A DNA stretch of 64,000 nt from Nothopassalora personata (GCA_033816765.1 CM066293.1:3162001-3226000); one strand, 5' to 3'. Counted from the stretch's first letter, positions 1 through 11,654 are shown. Numbers and translations: made by a program. Notes: a model not told the origin generated them from the letters alone.

Positions 1-140
1 GTCGTCGCAAGCTTGAACCCCAGAGCAATACTGTGGCCACCGCGCATCGAGAAGGGTTGACCGTTCGAGGAGATCGGTGTCGATCGACTGGTCCTTCCGA
101 GGGCTCCCGCCATTCCTCCAACCTCGAGCTTCTCTGTCAT
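1..140 (-). CDS. possible 5' end of an unidentified gene running off the window
   Basis: An ATG at 140-138 on the minus strand opens a frame that stays open to the window edge (46 codons, rich in Gly, Ser and Thr). Codon choice (CTC GAG, GGA, GCC) resembles the neighbouring catalase-like gene. No domain can be recognised in so short a piece. It would be divergently arranged with the catalase-like gene, with about 650 bp between the two starts. It could be chance; the only support is the open frame and its codon bias. Confidence 0.3.
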   Translation of the reverse strand, partial: MTEKLEVGGMAGALGRTSRSTPISSNGQPFSMRGGHSIALGFKLAT

Positions 141-796
141 CAAGTCGCTCAGGTTAAATCAGTGCTCCATGCGAAGTACAACCAGGACACATACTGATCA
201 AGGACCTGACCAATTATATGCCACCGCTACCAGCTGACCGGAACAAGGCGTCCTGTCAAAGTCTATCTCTAGGTCCCCTCTCCTCCACAAAAGCCTGCTG
301 CGTCGATCTTTTTTGTCGCATCTCAAGAATATCGATCCAACAGGAACAGGCACGGTACAGCGAGCAGGTACGTGTAGCGTGCGCAGACAAGCATATCCCC
401 AGCGATGTCTTCCAAATCATCTTGCTAGTTATCTTCGAATCATTCATGCACAAAGATTCTACTTCGCCAATTGCAAGGCGATAATGCAGTTCTAGACCCT
501 TCGTGCCACCTGATGCGCCCCGCAACGGCACTCTTCCTTTCCACCAGACCAACGGCTCTGGCGCAGATCATGCACTGGGAACGCTCGAGGCGTCTGCCGG
601 CAAGACGGAACTTTGGGAGCTGTCCTTGCTGCTCATGGCAACGATGCGAAGTGGGAGGAGTTGCGAACCGCGCTTAAGGTAGAGGTCCGCGCCAGTTCTG
701 TTGTCGTTCTTCTGCAAGTACTCTCACATTGCCGAGAGAGCTGTGTCGAAACACTCAATAGAGCACACCAGCAGTCCACATCCGTAATCAGCCAAC

Positions 797-1997
797 ATGG
801 GTTCGATCGAACAAGACAAGTACATCCGCTGGGATGCAAAGGGCGTCGAATATGAGCAGGAAGGCGAGCTCGACAAAATCTGGGAAGTGTCGAAGCAGTT
901 CAACCGTCTGCAGATGATGAACTTCAACGAGCACATGCACTGTCTGCGAGGAACCCACTTAAAGACCCAAGGATGTGTCATTGGCAAGCTCAAGGTCCAT
1001 GAACACCTTCCTGCCCACCTCGCACAGGGCATGTTCTCGAAGGGTGGCACATACGACTGCATCATGCGATACTCCTCGCTCACACCCAAGATCGTCCCGG
1101 ACAACATCCCGGCACCACGAGGAATCGGCATCAAGGTGTTTGGCGTTGAGGGCGAGAAGATTTGGGGCGAGGACAAGAAGACTCAGGACTTCACCTTCAA
1201 CAACTACCCGGTTCTTGAGCTCCGAACTCCAGTTGCAACCTGCGAGATTGCGGATTCGCTCGAGCGCAACTGGAACACTTTGGATAAGTTTGCACAGGAG
1301 CTTGGCGAGCGACCAGATGCTGAAGTTGCAACTCTTCCGGCAAGACTTGACCGCCAGCACAGTGAGTTTACACTTGGTCGTACTCCGTGACTTTCATGCT
1401 GACAATGAAGCAGTGGTCGCCATGCGCGAATGGTCCCAATCCGCATACCGGTACGGCGACTATGTCGCCAAGTTCGGCGTCTTCCCCAAGGGCGAAGCCC
1501 AGAAGAAGATCGAGAAAGTGTACCTCAAGGACGACGACTCGATCAACATCCTCTCCCAGCACACTCGCGCCTTCCACCAAAATCATAGAGTCACCTACTC
1601 TTTCTGCGTGCAGCTCCTCGAGAACCTCGATGATCAGCCAGTGGAAGACATCGGTATCGAGTGGGACGAGAAGAAGTATCCATTCGTCGAAGTCGCCGAG
1701 CTCGAGTTCGAGCCACAGGATTCGTGGCTTCCAGAGTTCCGTGTCTGGTGGGATGACCGCATCACTGTCAATGGCTGGCACGGTCTCAAGGCACACCAGC
1801 CTCTTGGTAGCACTAACCGTATGAGGAGGGTTGTCTATGCTGAGAGCAGGAAGCTTAGACTGCGGGTCAATGCCCACAAGGACTACATTGAGCCGGAGAG
1901 TCTCGCCGATGTTCCAGCACCTATCCCAGCGATTCAGCTCCCGTACAACCCGAAGTCTGGTCAGAAGGCTGTCACTTCGGTGGAGATTCCGGTCTAA
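797..1997 (+). CDS. catalase-like (SrpA-type) haem protein, two exons
   Basis: Exon 1 is 797-1361 and exon 2 is 1414-1997, joined by a 52-nt intron (GTGAGT donor, GAAGCAG acceptor). Splicing gives 382 codons ending at TAA. The protein shows the catalase core: RGTHLKTQGC with the likely distal His near residue 54, RYSS near residue 95, PRGIGIKVFGV, then KTQDFTFNNYPVL; exon 2 has YRYGDYVAKFGVFP, where catalase-related proteins carry the proximal Tyr region. Monofunctional catalases have about 480 or more residues, so this is the short catalase-related type whose substrate is often unknown (peroxide or organic peroxide use is inferred from the family). No signal peptide and no C-terminal SKL are visible (it ends SVEIPV), so it is probably cytosolic. 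The frame is clean, with none of the frameshifts seen further right. Confidence 0.85.
1362..1413 (+). other. intron of the catalase-like gene
   Basis: GTGAGT donor and CAG acceptor. Removing these 52 nt fuses RQH to MVAMREW and joins two frames that are each open. Unspliced, the first frame stops at 1388-1390. Confidence 0.85.
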
Positions 1998-2857
1998 ACG
2001 GCCTTACGCCAGCGGACGGCGGTACAGATGACGCTGACAAGAGGGTAGAGTCCACGACTTGTACATATTGTGTTTCGCGAATGTAACAGACATCCTAATC
2101 CACCAAGCATCGCTGGTTGTAGATGTCGTTTCCGTCAACCTCTTCATGCATAGTTAAGTTGCAATCATTGTAAATGGTATACCTCGAGTCGTAAGTCTCC
2201 GTCCTTACATAGTTCTCAGCAGGTTGAAGGAGACTTCATCCATGCTGGGAACATCGTGAAGAAAGCATCTTGACATCGCACCTGCAGGACTCTCGCCTAT
2301 GCTCGTACTTCCTGCCCACAACTTTAAGACCACCTAGACCATAACGCCGCGCAGTCACTTCACTACCCTAATCCAGGTCCGTCTGGATCTCAACTACCGG
2401 GGCTACATCTTCCAGCGAAAGGGCTCCTTGGTCGCTCAAGATTTCAGGAAGCATCGTCAGATCGCGCCCGAATTGCGCGTCCATCAAATGGCGACATTCT
2501 GCACCCCATGCAGTTCAAGCGGCTCATAGCGAAGCCACAGCCCGCAGAGCAGCCATAGACCGCACGAAGTGTTGTGGGAGGGTTCCGAGATGCTCAATTC
2601 CACGCCACATCAGGCCTCGCTGAGAGTGGACATGTTCGTTGTGGTCACTGAGTGCGGGAAGGAGCAAAGCCTATAGTCTCCCAGAGCGCAACTTCTAGGA
2701 AGAAATGTGCTGTGGACGCTCTTGCTCAGACTCGAGCTCAACACGTATCGCGTCTAGGCAACGTCGCTCGGCACTTTAGAGAAGGTTCAAGCGACACAAT
2801 ACGTGCTCGATCTGATTCCTTCGAGTAATCTCTTGTTCATATGACAACACTCGACAT
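1998..2857. other. intergenic stretch, no gene seen
   Basis: About 860 bp of normal composition lies between the catalase-like gene and the next open frame. Short frames exist on both strands but none has recognisable protein features or convincing splice sites. Confidence 0.5.
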
Positions 2858-3346
2858 GTGACATTGTTTCATCAGAACTATTTCAGCATCGTGTTTATTC
2901 AAATGGCTAGAACTTCCGAGTCCACACCGGTCGAGCGGATACCTCCTTTGGCTATGGTCCATGCCTGCCTAATCCAGGCCAATAACACATTCCCCTTTAG
3001 CATCGTAAGAGCATACGGCTTCGTTGACCAGAACTCCAAGATGTACCAGCGTGGCGGTTGGGTACAGCGGCTTTACAATGGACAAGCCGAGAATAGCACA
3101 TACTTCGATGTCATGGTCTGTGTATACGACGACGATCAATGCTTTTTCTGTAGACAATACGACCCGCTAATAGCGAATGACTCGGTCGACGGAAAGATAG
3201 CGAGAGAGGCTGAGAATGGCGATGATGTTCCCGATCCGGAGCATTTCGGGAGGCCAATAATACATCGCAGCGACGTCGAAGATGGGAAAGACGGCCTAAT
3301 CTTCAATCCTGAAACGAAGGACGAAATTGGGAAGACTGCGACCTAG
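2858..3346 (+). CDS. hypothetical protein at the edge of the RIP block
   Basis: A single open frame of 162 codons. The ATG at 2903 (MARTSEST) is a plausible alternative start that would remove an odd hydrophobic leader, leaving 147 residues. The protein is acidic toward its C-terminus, with a Cys pair in CFFCRQ and a Trp/Tyr-rich middle (YQRGGWVQRLYNG). I do not recognise a family. It is the last normal-looking frame before CpA and TpG disappear at about 3.4 kb. It may be a real subtelomeric gene or a remnant of one. Confidence 0.45.
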   Translation: MTLFHQNYFSIVFIQMARTSESTPVERIPPLAMVHACLIQANNTFPFSIVRAYGFVDQNSKMYQRGGWVQRLYNGQAENSTYFDVMVCVYDDDQCFFCRQYDPLIANDSVDGKIAREAENGDDVPDPEHFGRPIIHRSDVEDGKDGLIFNPETKDEIGKTAT

Positions 3347-3363
3347 GCTACCGGTAGTCGGCA

Positions 3364-4680
3364 AAATCGAAACTAAGATAATACAACTTCGCACTTCGAA
3401 CAACGACTAGTATTACGTTTTCTGCCCGCTATTTGCGATGTACGCTTTATAGCAAGAGGGCATACTATCTACGGAGCTATTTACTTGTCGTAATTCGACC
3501 GCTTCGAGGGCTCGAATAGCCTCCGCTCGTACGTCCTCTCTCGTAAACCGCGGATTCTTTCGAAACTTCTCCTTTACGATACCGCTACCGTCTCGACGAC
3601 CGAGAAGTCTGGCGAGATACGGCAATTAATATAATACGGGATACCGTTCGCCTTTTTAAACTCCGTAGTCTTTTTTAAAACGTACGATCCGTCGACGTCT
3701 TCTTCGATAATAGATCCCGGACGCCTTTTAAGAATCGGAAGAATAATTAGTATAAGAAACTCGTCGATATATTATTCGCTAGACATTTTCCCGTTTATAT
3801 TTCGCGGTTTATACTCGTAGAATTCGAAGAAGTCGTAGCCGGCTATAACGAAGAAATATACGTCTTTCGATTCTTCGTCGCTTCGCGGTATAGGATCTCT
3901 TTTCGGGCCTTTTTTATCCTTTCGAGTCTTCGATATGCCCTTCGGACGCTTAGCTCTTTACCGAATATAATCCGGCCTATTGCGAGTTTCTTTACGACGA
4001 TATATACGATGTCAATTCTGTTCGAAGCCTTGTCCGAAGTAAAATTCGTCGTAAAATAAAATATCGCGATAGTCTTCTTTTTTTAGGCGTATATAAAGTT
4101 GTTCTTTCGAGAATTTAACTCTATCGACGGCGAGTTCTTCGTTAAGCTCTTCCTCTGTTTACGCGATATATTTCCTTATATCTTCGTCCTCCGCTAAACG
4201 TCGTCGTAAAGTCCTTTCCGAAACGGCGTCCGGTATATTCGCTTCGTAGCTTAGAGAGCCGGAATCGAGATCGTGTCCTTCGTAGTCGTTTTTATCGATA
4301 ATAGCGGCGGCTTCCTTTACTTTCTCGGGACTAAAACGCTCCTCTTCGTCGCCGCGATAACCGCCGCGAGGGTCGTCGCTACCGTACGTACGACGGTCTC
4401 AATCCGACGAGATAAGGCGCGCCGCGGTCCCTTTATTTAGAAGGCCGAAGTATTTTGCGACTATCTCGTATTTTTACGGTTCGTTATATCGACCTTCGCG
4501 ATATAAAAAGTCGAGTATCTTCTTCGTACCTCGAGTTTCGCATTTTATAGGAATATCGTACTATTCGGGCATCGTTACGTTGTCTAAAGAGCGAGATAGA
4601 GAGAGAGAGAGAGAGGAAGAAATAAGATTATAACGAGGCTACGGAGGCGATCGGTAGTAGAGGCTAGTTTCGATTTTAAT
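3364..4680 (-). mobile_element. Tc1/mariner DNA transposon remnant with candidate TIRs
   Basis: The 13-mer AAAATCGAAACTA occurs left of the transposase stop (about 3,365-3,377) and as its reverse complement TAGTTTCGATTTT right of the start (about 4,666-4,678), with further partial match outward (GGTA...). These are where inverted termini would sit for a 1.3-kb Tc1/mariner unit. The exact ends and the expected TA duplication cannot be fixed after RIP. Confidence 0.45.
3413..4572 (-). pseudogene. Tc1/mariner-type DDE transposase, RIP-damaged
   Basis: On the minus strand from ATG 4572-4570 a near-complete transposase can be read in about 385 codons with a few TAG/TAA stops and at least one frame change near 3.62 kb. 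Seen in order: an N-terminal helix-turn-helix region (TKKILDFLYREGRYNEP), SERTLRRRLAEDEDIRKYIA, the first catalytic Asp in LFYDEFYFGQGFEQN, the GYDFFEFYEYKP strand, NGKMSS, the second Asp region in IIEEDVDGSY, and the C-terminus VKEKFRKNPRFTREDVRAE. This order is that of fungal Tc1/mariner transposases (about 350-400 aa). It is less riddled with stops than the retroelements to its right. Candidate terminal repeats sharing AAAATCGAAACTA lie at about 3,365 and 4,666. Confidence 0.75.
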
Positions 4681-5312
4681 AGCTATACCTTACTAGGATA
4701 TTATCGAGGTAATGTTCGACGACATAAACAGTCCGTATCCTAGTAGTACCGGTTACCTCGGAAAGCGGTCGGCAGTTTTATATAATAAGGGGTGCCCGGA
4801 GTATCTTCGTAATAGGGAGTCTAGAGTTAGCCCGGAACTACTTTTTAACGAAGAAGTACTAATACGGGCCTAGAAGATACTATTAAGTACGACACTAAGA
4901 AGAACACGACTAATTCTAAGCTCCTTAGACTCGTCGTAGCTATTTACGAAGTCTCCTCGCCGCCCGGTAACCGCTCTATCTAGGCCCGGGAAGAAGTAGT
5001 TATAGGTAGAGAAATAGAGCCTAATTATAATGTACCGCTAAAATTTGCCCTTTAAAGTCCTCGCTAAGGCACTCGGAAAATCCTTAGATTTAGCATGTCG
5101 GATAAAAAAGGATACTTATAGTATACACCGGTAAAACTAGCTTTTACCGCCGAGATCCTTCTATAGGTTTTAATAAAAGAACCGCTCGGCCGATTTTATT
5201 ATTTAGACTCTTATTCTTCGTAGAATTTTATCTATTCTACGATAAAAATACGTCCGAGCTTTTATTACGTAATCCTCTAGCTTTTCTCTAAGAAATCTTA
5301 GCTTTTTAACTC
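4573..5312. other. RIP-mutated sequence with a GA microsatellite, no gene recognised
   Basis: Contains a short GA run at about 4,592-4,613, then sequence without CA or TG in which I could not follow a protein on either strand. The nature of the repeat is unknown. Confidence 0.4.
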
Positions 5313-5605
5313 TTCTTAAGGTTTTCTAGTCTCTCCTAGATTTTTTATAAGCTAACCCGTATTTTTTCTAGTTCTCTATACTTTATATACTAATAGAAAA
5401 ATATCTACGTAGTAAGGAAAACTTTAGGAGAGGCTAGAAAACCTAAAAGGTAGCTTTTTCTCTATATTTTAGGGTTCTAGAGTCTCTATAGAGTTTTTAT
5501 AGACTATCTATTATTTTTCCTAGACTATTTAAATACTATAGATATAGAGAAAAATAAGGATACCCTTAGAAAAAATCTAGAGGAGGCTAGAAAACCTTAA
5601 GAATT
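5313..5605. repeat. imperfect inverted repeat of about 290 bp (MITE-like)
   Basis: The left arm begins CTTAAGGTTTTCTAGTCTC and the right arm ends GGCTAGAAAACCTTAAG. Reverse complementing the right arm gives an arm of about 50 bp matching the left arm with scattered differences, several of them transitions. A second GGAGAGGCTAGAAAACC motif lies inside at about 5,421. The layout fits a small non-autonomous inverted-repeat element or a folded fragment of a larger one. Confidence 0.5.
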
Positions 5606-7100
5606 AACTTTAAAAGATAATCTTAATTTAAGTACATCCTCTAGGTTTTAATTTAAGAATAATATCTTAGGGCTTAGTAGTAATAATAATAATAATAGTC
5701 TTTTAAGAGAAAGACTTAGTCCTAGAAGTACTATATTACGAAGACCCTCTTAAACTAACGTCTATAAAAGTAAGTAAGAAACTCTATATCTATATAAGAT
5801 AGTTTAAAATAGGTATAGTTAAAGGCTATACTCTATGAGCCCTTAGGGTAAATACTAAAATAATAGTAGGAAAGAGTAAAACCTAGTAGAGACTATCTAC
5901 TATTAAGTCTCTATAGATTTTATAAATAGTATCTTAAGGGTCTTTAGAGTATTATCTAGTAGTATAAGAAGTATAGTAAAATTATAAAAGTAGTACTAGT
6001 CTCTTAAAATAAAGAAGAGAGATATTATACTATATTATAAATATTCTATTATACTAAAATATAGTATTAGTATTTATATAAAGTAATAGAGAAAAGGGAT
6101 CTTACTATAGTATAAATAAATGCATTAAACTAATAGTCTTCTTCTAAGTAGGTTTATCTTAAATAGAAAATAGTGAAAGATTAATAAAATAGTAAATAGA
6201 GTACTTACTTAGATAGAATAAAGTAGTACTATATACTACTTTACTTTAAATATTATTAAGTATTCTAAGTAATAGATTAGTTTAAACTCTTATAAGCCTA
6301 TAAAGTAGTACTTACTTAGACTTAATAAAGTAGTAATCTATACTACTTTACTTCTATTATTTTTAAGAGTTCTAAGAACTAAATTAGTTCTAAGTCTATT
6401 AGATTAGAAGTAGTACTTACTTAAACTTAATAAAGTAGTAATTTATACTACTTTACTCTTAGAAGTTAATAAAGAAATAGATCTACTATTACTTTACTTT
6501 TAGTAAACTTAAGAATATAATAGATATACTATTATATTCTTTTTAAGAAGAGAAATTAGAGAGAAGAAAGGTAAGAGTAAAGAGAAGAAGAAGACGTATA
6601 TATAAGCTCGGTTTAAACTACTTTAATTCTATTAGGTAATCTACTTTCTTAATTATATTAGAGAGAATTAAACAGGTAGAGACTTAATAGTTTAAAATTA
6701 GTAAGGAGCCGTCTTTTTATTAGATAAATAATACTAAGATCTATAAAAATAGAAGGAGATAGAATTATATTAGATAGTACGTATATTAAACTAGTAGTTA
6801 TATAAAATATTAAATTAGTTTCAAGACTCTACTACTTATATATCTCTTTAAATAGAGTTAGAACTAATACTTTAAATATAAAATATTAATTTAAAAGCAA
6901 TTTTTGTTATATTTTAGTTTTATAGACCTATAACTCCTAACTCCTATCTCCTTTCCTTTCTTTCTACTCTTCTCTCTCTTCTTCTTCTTCTTCTTCTTTA
7001 TCTCCTTCCTTTTCCTTTTATCTCTTCTCTTTCTCTTTCTCTTTCTTCCTCTCTCTTTCCTTCTCTTCTTTAACTTCCTTCTCTAGAGCTCTTCTAACTA
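5606..7100. other. very AT-rich RIP segment ending in a pyrimidine tract
   Basis: GC content drops visibly here compared with the flanking RIP sequence. No coding frame can be followed. A CT-rich tract with TTC and CTTT runs occupies about 6,945-7,085. Confidence 0.5.
6201..6460. repeat. imperfect tandem repeat, about 106 bp, about 2.5 copies
   Basis: The phrase GTACTTACTTAGA(C)TTAATAAAGTAGTA followed by TATACTACTTTACT recurs at 6,201, 6,308 and 6,413, with periods of 107 and 105 bp. Copies differ by substitutions. Confidence 0.6.
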
Positions 7101-7299
7101 TAGAATCTAATAACCTTAGGTCGGGTTATTAGAACTCTATATAAATTCTAGCCGTACGCAACCCTCGATGTACGCTAGAGGGTCTCGTTATTAGCTCGAA
7201 TTATTAGCTTTTAATTAGAGCGGGGTTACCTCCGTAAACTTTATTCTCCGTCGTATTTACTATCGGCCGTCGTAAGTAGTCGGGCTACCGTCGTCCTAC

Positions 7300-7800
7300 G
7301 GAGAGCGCCTTTACGCGGCAGACGACGTAAGTACCTTCGTTACGACGAATAGAAACTAGGACTCTCCTTCTCGAAAACTCCTACTCGAAATACGGACAAC
7401 TCTCGAAAAGCGACGACTTTTTAAAAGCCTATAACGCGATAATTACGACCTTAGAAACACGATACGAAGAAGGAGAGAATAGAAGGGAGGAGAAGATAGG
7501 ACGCGCCCGGATATCTATTAACGAAGACCTCGAAACCGCTCGAAAGAAGAGAGAACGCGGCGGACTCTCTCTTCGGATAATAACGACCGTTCGAAGCGGG
7601 TACTCTCGCTACGAGCCTACGAGGAACCGATATCCTCGTACCTACGTACGAAGAAGGCGGTCGTAGACTCTCTACGGAGGGGACGGGCTATTCGAGATCC
7701 TACCTCTCTCTCCCTCTAATTCTACGTTCGTACGACGGGTTATACGGCGTAGTAAGGTAAGAAATAGCTCTCGATCGTAATCTTAAACGACCGTCCGCGG
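7300..7800 (+). pseudogene. unidentified RIP-damaged reading frame
   Basis: A plus-strand frame of roughly 140 codons can be read with few stops, rich in Arg and Glu (for example NAIITTLETRYEEGENRRE and DLETARKKRERGGLSLRI). It suggests a charged, partly helical protein. I do not recognise it. It sits just left of the 245-bp satellite repeats and may belong to the same subtelomeric unit. Confidence 0.3.
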
Positions 7801-7925
7801 TCGCGCGGTCGCGCGTATATATTACTCTATAACTTAGAATAGTCTAACTATATACGTTCTGAGAGTTATCTAAGTTAGAGCACGTTTTTAGAGTAGTGTC
7901 CCTATAGTAGATATATACTATACTC

Positions 7926-8656
7926 GTCGAGTACTACCTAGGTAAAACTACGTCGCGGTCTCCTTATTTTAAGTAAAAAACACGTCGCGGTTACTTTTTC
8001 TTAAGCGAAAAACACGTCGCCGTCGCTTTAGGTTAAGCGAAAACGTAACCGGGACTCTAGCGCTTATTTACTCGACGCGTACTCTAATAGATTATCTAAT
8101 ATAGAAACTTAGTTTATATATATAGGTACGGCCCTATACCGTAACCGCTACGATAGACTTACTTACGAAAGTCGAGTACTACCTAGGGAAAAAACACGTC
8201 GCGGTCTCCTTATTTTAAGCAAAAAACACGTCGCGGTCTCTTTTTCTTAGGCGAAAAACACGTTGCCGTCGCTTTAGGTTAAGCAAAAACGCGACCGGGA
8301 CCCTAGCGCTTATTTACTCGACGCGTACTCTAATAGATTATCTAATATAGAAACTTAGTTTATATATATAGGTACGGCCCTATACCGTAACCGCTACGAT
8401 AGACTTACTTACGAAAGTCGAGTACTACCTAGGGAAAAAACACGTCGAGGTCTCCTTATTTTAAGCAAAAAACACGTCGCGGTTACTTTTTCTTAAGTAA
8501 AAAACACGTCGCCGTCGCTTTAGGTTAAGCGAAAACGCGACCGGGACCCTAGCGCTTATTTACTTAACGCGTACTCTAATAGATCGTCTAATGTAGAAAC
8601 TTAGTTTATATATATAGGCACGGCTCTATAAGCACTACGATAGACTCGCTTATAAC
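7926..8656. repeat. satellite-like tandem array, three units of about 245 bp
   Basis: GTCGAGTACTACCTAGG recurs at 7,926, 8,171 and 8,417, and a decayed copy (GTTCGAGTACTACC) starts at 8,657; periods are 245, 246 and 240 bp. Each unit itself contains three spaced copies of a short motif of the type AAAAAACACGTCGC. High-order arrays of this kind are common next to fungal telomeres; that role is inferred from position. Confidence 0.8.
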
Positions 8657-9169
8657 GTTCGAGTACTACCCCGCGTAGCGCATCGTTCGATGTAAGCGCT
8701 ATATATTTACCGTACCGCCGTATCTTATACGGCTATACCTTAATTCTTAGTATTCCGACCTCGAGGTTAAATCTAGGGTAGCTATTACTACCGACATATA
8801 CTCGATTATAAACCTCGCTTAGACCCTAGATAATGTCTAATAGCCTTAGCCGAAGGACTATTGACTAATCGGGTTTAAGGTATTCCCTACGTTAAAATGT
8901 ACGAGTACGCTCCGTAGTAGTAAGTAATACGGCACTATATTATAGACCCGTATTAAGATATAAGAGTACTATAAGCGTACGTATATATAGAAGAACCCCT
9001 AGGGTTAGGGTAGCGATAAGAGGCGTTAAACGAAGGATATACCGAACGCTCTATAGAAGTATATCCCTATAGTATAGTAGCTCTTCTAATGCGCCTAGTA
9101 GAAACGGTATACTAAAGTAGAGTATAGTGCGACCGAGGTCGTTTACGAAACCTCGACGCCTAGCTAGGA

Positions 9170-11230
9170 CGACTCGTTCTTTTTATAGTAGAGTACTACT
9201 ACATACTAGCTATTCGTAGCTATTCCGCGGATAGAGTCCCTCGTACCCGACTTCTTAGAGTATTAATCGACTACCGTACTATAGCTCTAGTAGCTCGGGA
9301 TCGACTAGTACCTTAAGGGTGTACCTAAAGAGGACATCTACGCCGCCGTATCGACGCTAAACGAGTAGGACGAGCCTATTCTCTAGACTATTACTAAAGC
9401 CCTCGGCGTAGCCCTTCGAGCTATATAGTAGTAGTATATTAATCTAAAGGAGATAGTACTTATATCGGTACGGTAGTAGAGCCTCTATTTATTTCGTTCG
9501 AATCGGTTTTAAGGTCCGACTAGCGCCTACGCCCGCTTATTTATAGGCCGAGTTACGCCGGCGACGTTAACGGGCTATATCGAGCACGCCTTAAGGGCGA
9601 TCTATTACTTCGCCTATGTCCTTATACTCCCTAACTAGTATAGCTTCGGGAGTATAGCCGATAGCTAGGGACCTCTTTCTATCGTCCGCGCTACCGATAA
9701 GTAGGTTACTATATAGTATACCCTAGTCGAGGCGGCCGAGTATACTACTATCGACAACCTCGGGGAGAATAGTATATTACGTCTACCGCTCCTACGGCTC
9801 GCGTTATAGTTCTATATACTTCTCGTTACCGACGACTTTAAAACACGCCCGTTTACCTCTCCGCTCGTTAGCTTCTTATCTATATTCGCTCTCTATTATA
9901 GTACGGGTTCGTAGATAGAGCCCGGCGCCTTTAGCTACTACCTATCCTCTATAGTATTTACTACCTAGCTTAGGTTCCTCTAATAGTTACTAGACCGTAA
10001 GCTCGAGACTAGGACCGACGCGTTAGTATATATTAAGTCGATGTTTAAAGAGTACGTATAGGAAGTATAGACCGCGATTACTAAGATACTCCGCTAGCGC
10101 CTATACCTAAAGAAGGTAGCGCTAACTACGGTATCCTCTAACGAGGTTACCTAGAATACTACCTAGGATACCTTACTCTACCGTAATACGCTACTTAAGC
10201 TTAGTTATATATCCTCCCTTATCGCTTCTCTATTTACTCGCTATTAGTATCTCCTTACCTACGAGCTCCTCCTCGGCCTACCGTATATATCTCTCTACCC
10301 GTAGGATATCGTCGACGACCCGAGTAATGTCCTAGACGGTTAGTCTTTTATAAGCGCTCCCGCGAACGCGCCGACTCTCGATCCTACGCGCGTTTACCTC
10401 GTTTAGATCGCTCGTAGGAACCTAGAGGTCCGAAGGACCTTCTTTAATATATAAGAGTAGTAGTAGTAACCGAACGTAGTAGCCGCCTACTAGTATTCTA
10501 TATAGGCCTTCCTTCGCCTACTAGCCGTCCTTATCTATATAACTACCGGGTAGCCGCTCCGCAAAACCGAGTTCTTAGCGACTACGTAGTAGAACTTAGA
10601 ATAGTATCGATACCTCGTCGTCCGCGACGGTTAGGTAGTATCCTATAGTACGTACCGGAAATAGTAGAATATATAAGGTCGAGGGACTAATACTATCTAC
10701 GGCTATAGGCCCGCCGTTAGCGTAATGCTATTAAATTATATCGCGTATGTAGTACCGTTTACGAGCGTCCTCTATAGAGAGCCGCCCTCTCGCTTTCTAT
10801 AGTAGAATCAGGGTAAAGTATAGCCTCTAAGTACGCTTAGCTAGCGGATAGAGGAGGCGTATACCCTAGCTCGCGTACCGCGGCTCTACGTATAGAATTA
10901 GCGATAGCTTACTATCGCTATTATAAAGACGAAATTCGCCTAGCATTACTAATATCTCTTCCTATAGTACGACGAGGTAGACGATAACGATAGTAACGGC
11001 GCCGACGAAGCTATTACTATTATAACGAAGTAGCGTAACTATTCCCTCTACGTCTCGAACATCGCGTATACGAACGCGTACTATAGCCCGGTAGGTAGGG
11101 CCTAGGACGCTCTTCTTTATAATAGCCTATAGGTATCCTAGCTCTAGTAACGGTTCTAGTAGGTCGATAGTAATGTCTACTAACTACCCTATATAGGCCT
11201 ATCCGAGTTGTAGTAGTATAGAGCGGTGCT
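9170..11230 (+). pseudogene. subtelomeric TLH-like protein (module found with telomere-linked helicases), RIP-damaged
   Basis: One plus-strand frame (codons starting at positions divisible by 3) can be followed for about 690 codons if TAG/TAA are read as former Gln/Trp codons. Diagnostic pieces include ILRLPLLRLAL, FKTRPFTSPLVSFLS, a region after about 10,540 reading TTG-PLRKTEFLATT, the short run RYLVVRDG-VVSYSTYRK, ARVPRLYV and IAIIKTKFA. This combination (GQPLR.TEFL, HR.LVVRDG.V, TYRK, VPRL, A.I.TKFA) matches, from memory, the long conserved module carried by fungal telomere-linked RecQ-type helicases and related subtelomeric proteins. The RecQ helicase motifs themselves were not found, so it is either an incomplete copy or a relative without the helicase domain. 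Confidence 0.55.
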
Positions 11231-11654
11231 TACGTAAGTAGGGGTATTTGCCGGTCCCGGGACCGGGAAATTAGGTCACGTAACGAGTAGCGTAGTAGCT
11301 AGATAGAATAAGAGGATTAGCGGACCCTAAACCCCTATACCCTCTACTCGAGAGGTATAAATTGAATTGTTACCTTAATACTACGCTTATAATGCTTAGC
11401 TACGTAGTATATATCTTAATAGCTATACTAGGTCCTACTAGCTTACCTAAATGTCTAATTAAACCTAAATGAAATTAGGGTAAGTTAGACCTAAGGGACC
11501 CCCTCTAAACCTAAGGTTAATATAACCTATTAGTCGTTAATATATCCTCCCCTATTACGAACCTGTCCTTAGGTTCTAAAGTAGTAAGCCCGGGCATTAT
11601 AGGTAGCTTAGTTAGTCGCTATAAGCTAAGGTAGTCTAGTAGTAGTATAGTAGC
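11231..11654. other. RIP-mutated spacer between TLH-like remnant and chromovirus
   Basis: No protein could be followed. It ends in the 5-bp target duplication GTAGC (11,650-11,654) of the chromovirus. Confidence 0.4.

Noticed and set aside
724..1176. Minus-strand frame overlapping catalase-like exon 1
   Set aside because: The plus strand shows catalase motifs and proper splicing; this is a shadow.
7926..8656. Possible CRISPR-like array
   Set aside because: The repeats are long, contiguous and diverged with no spacers, in a eukaryotic subtelomere; it is a satellite.
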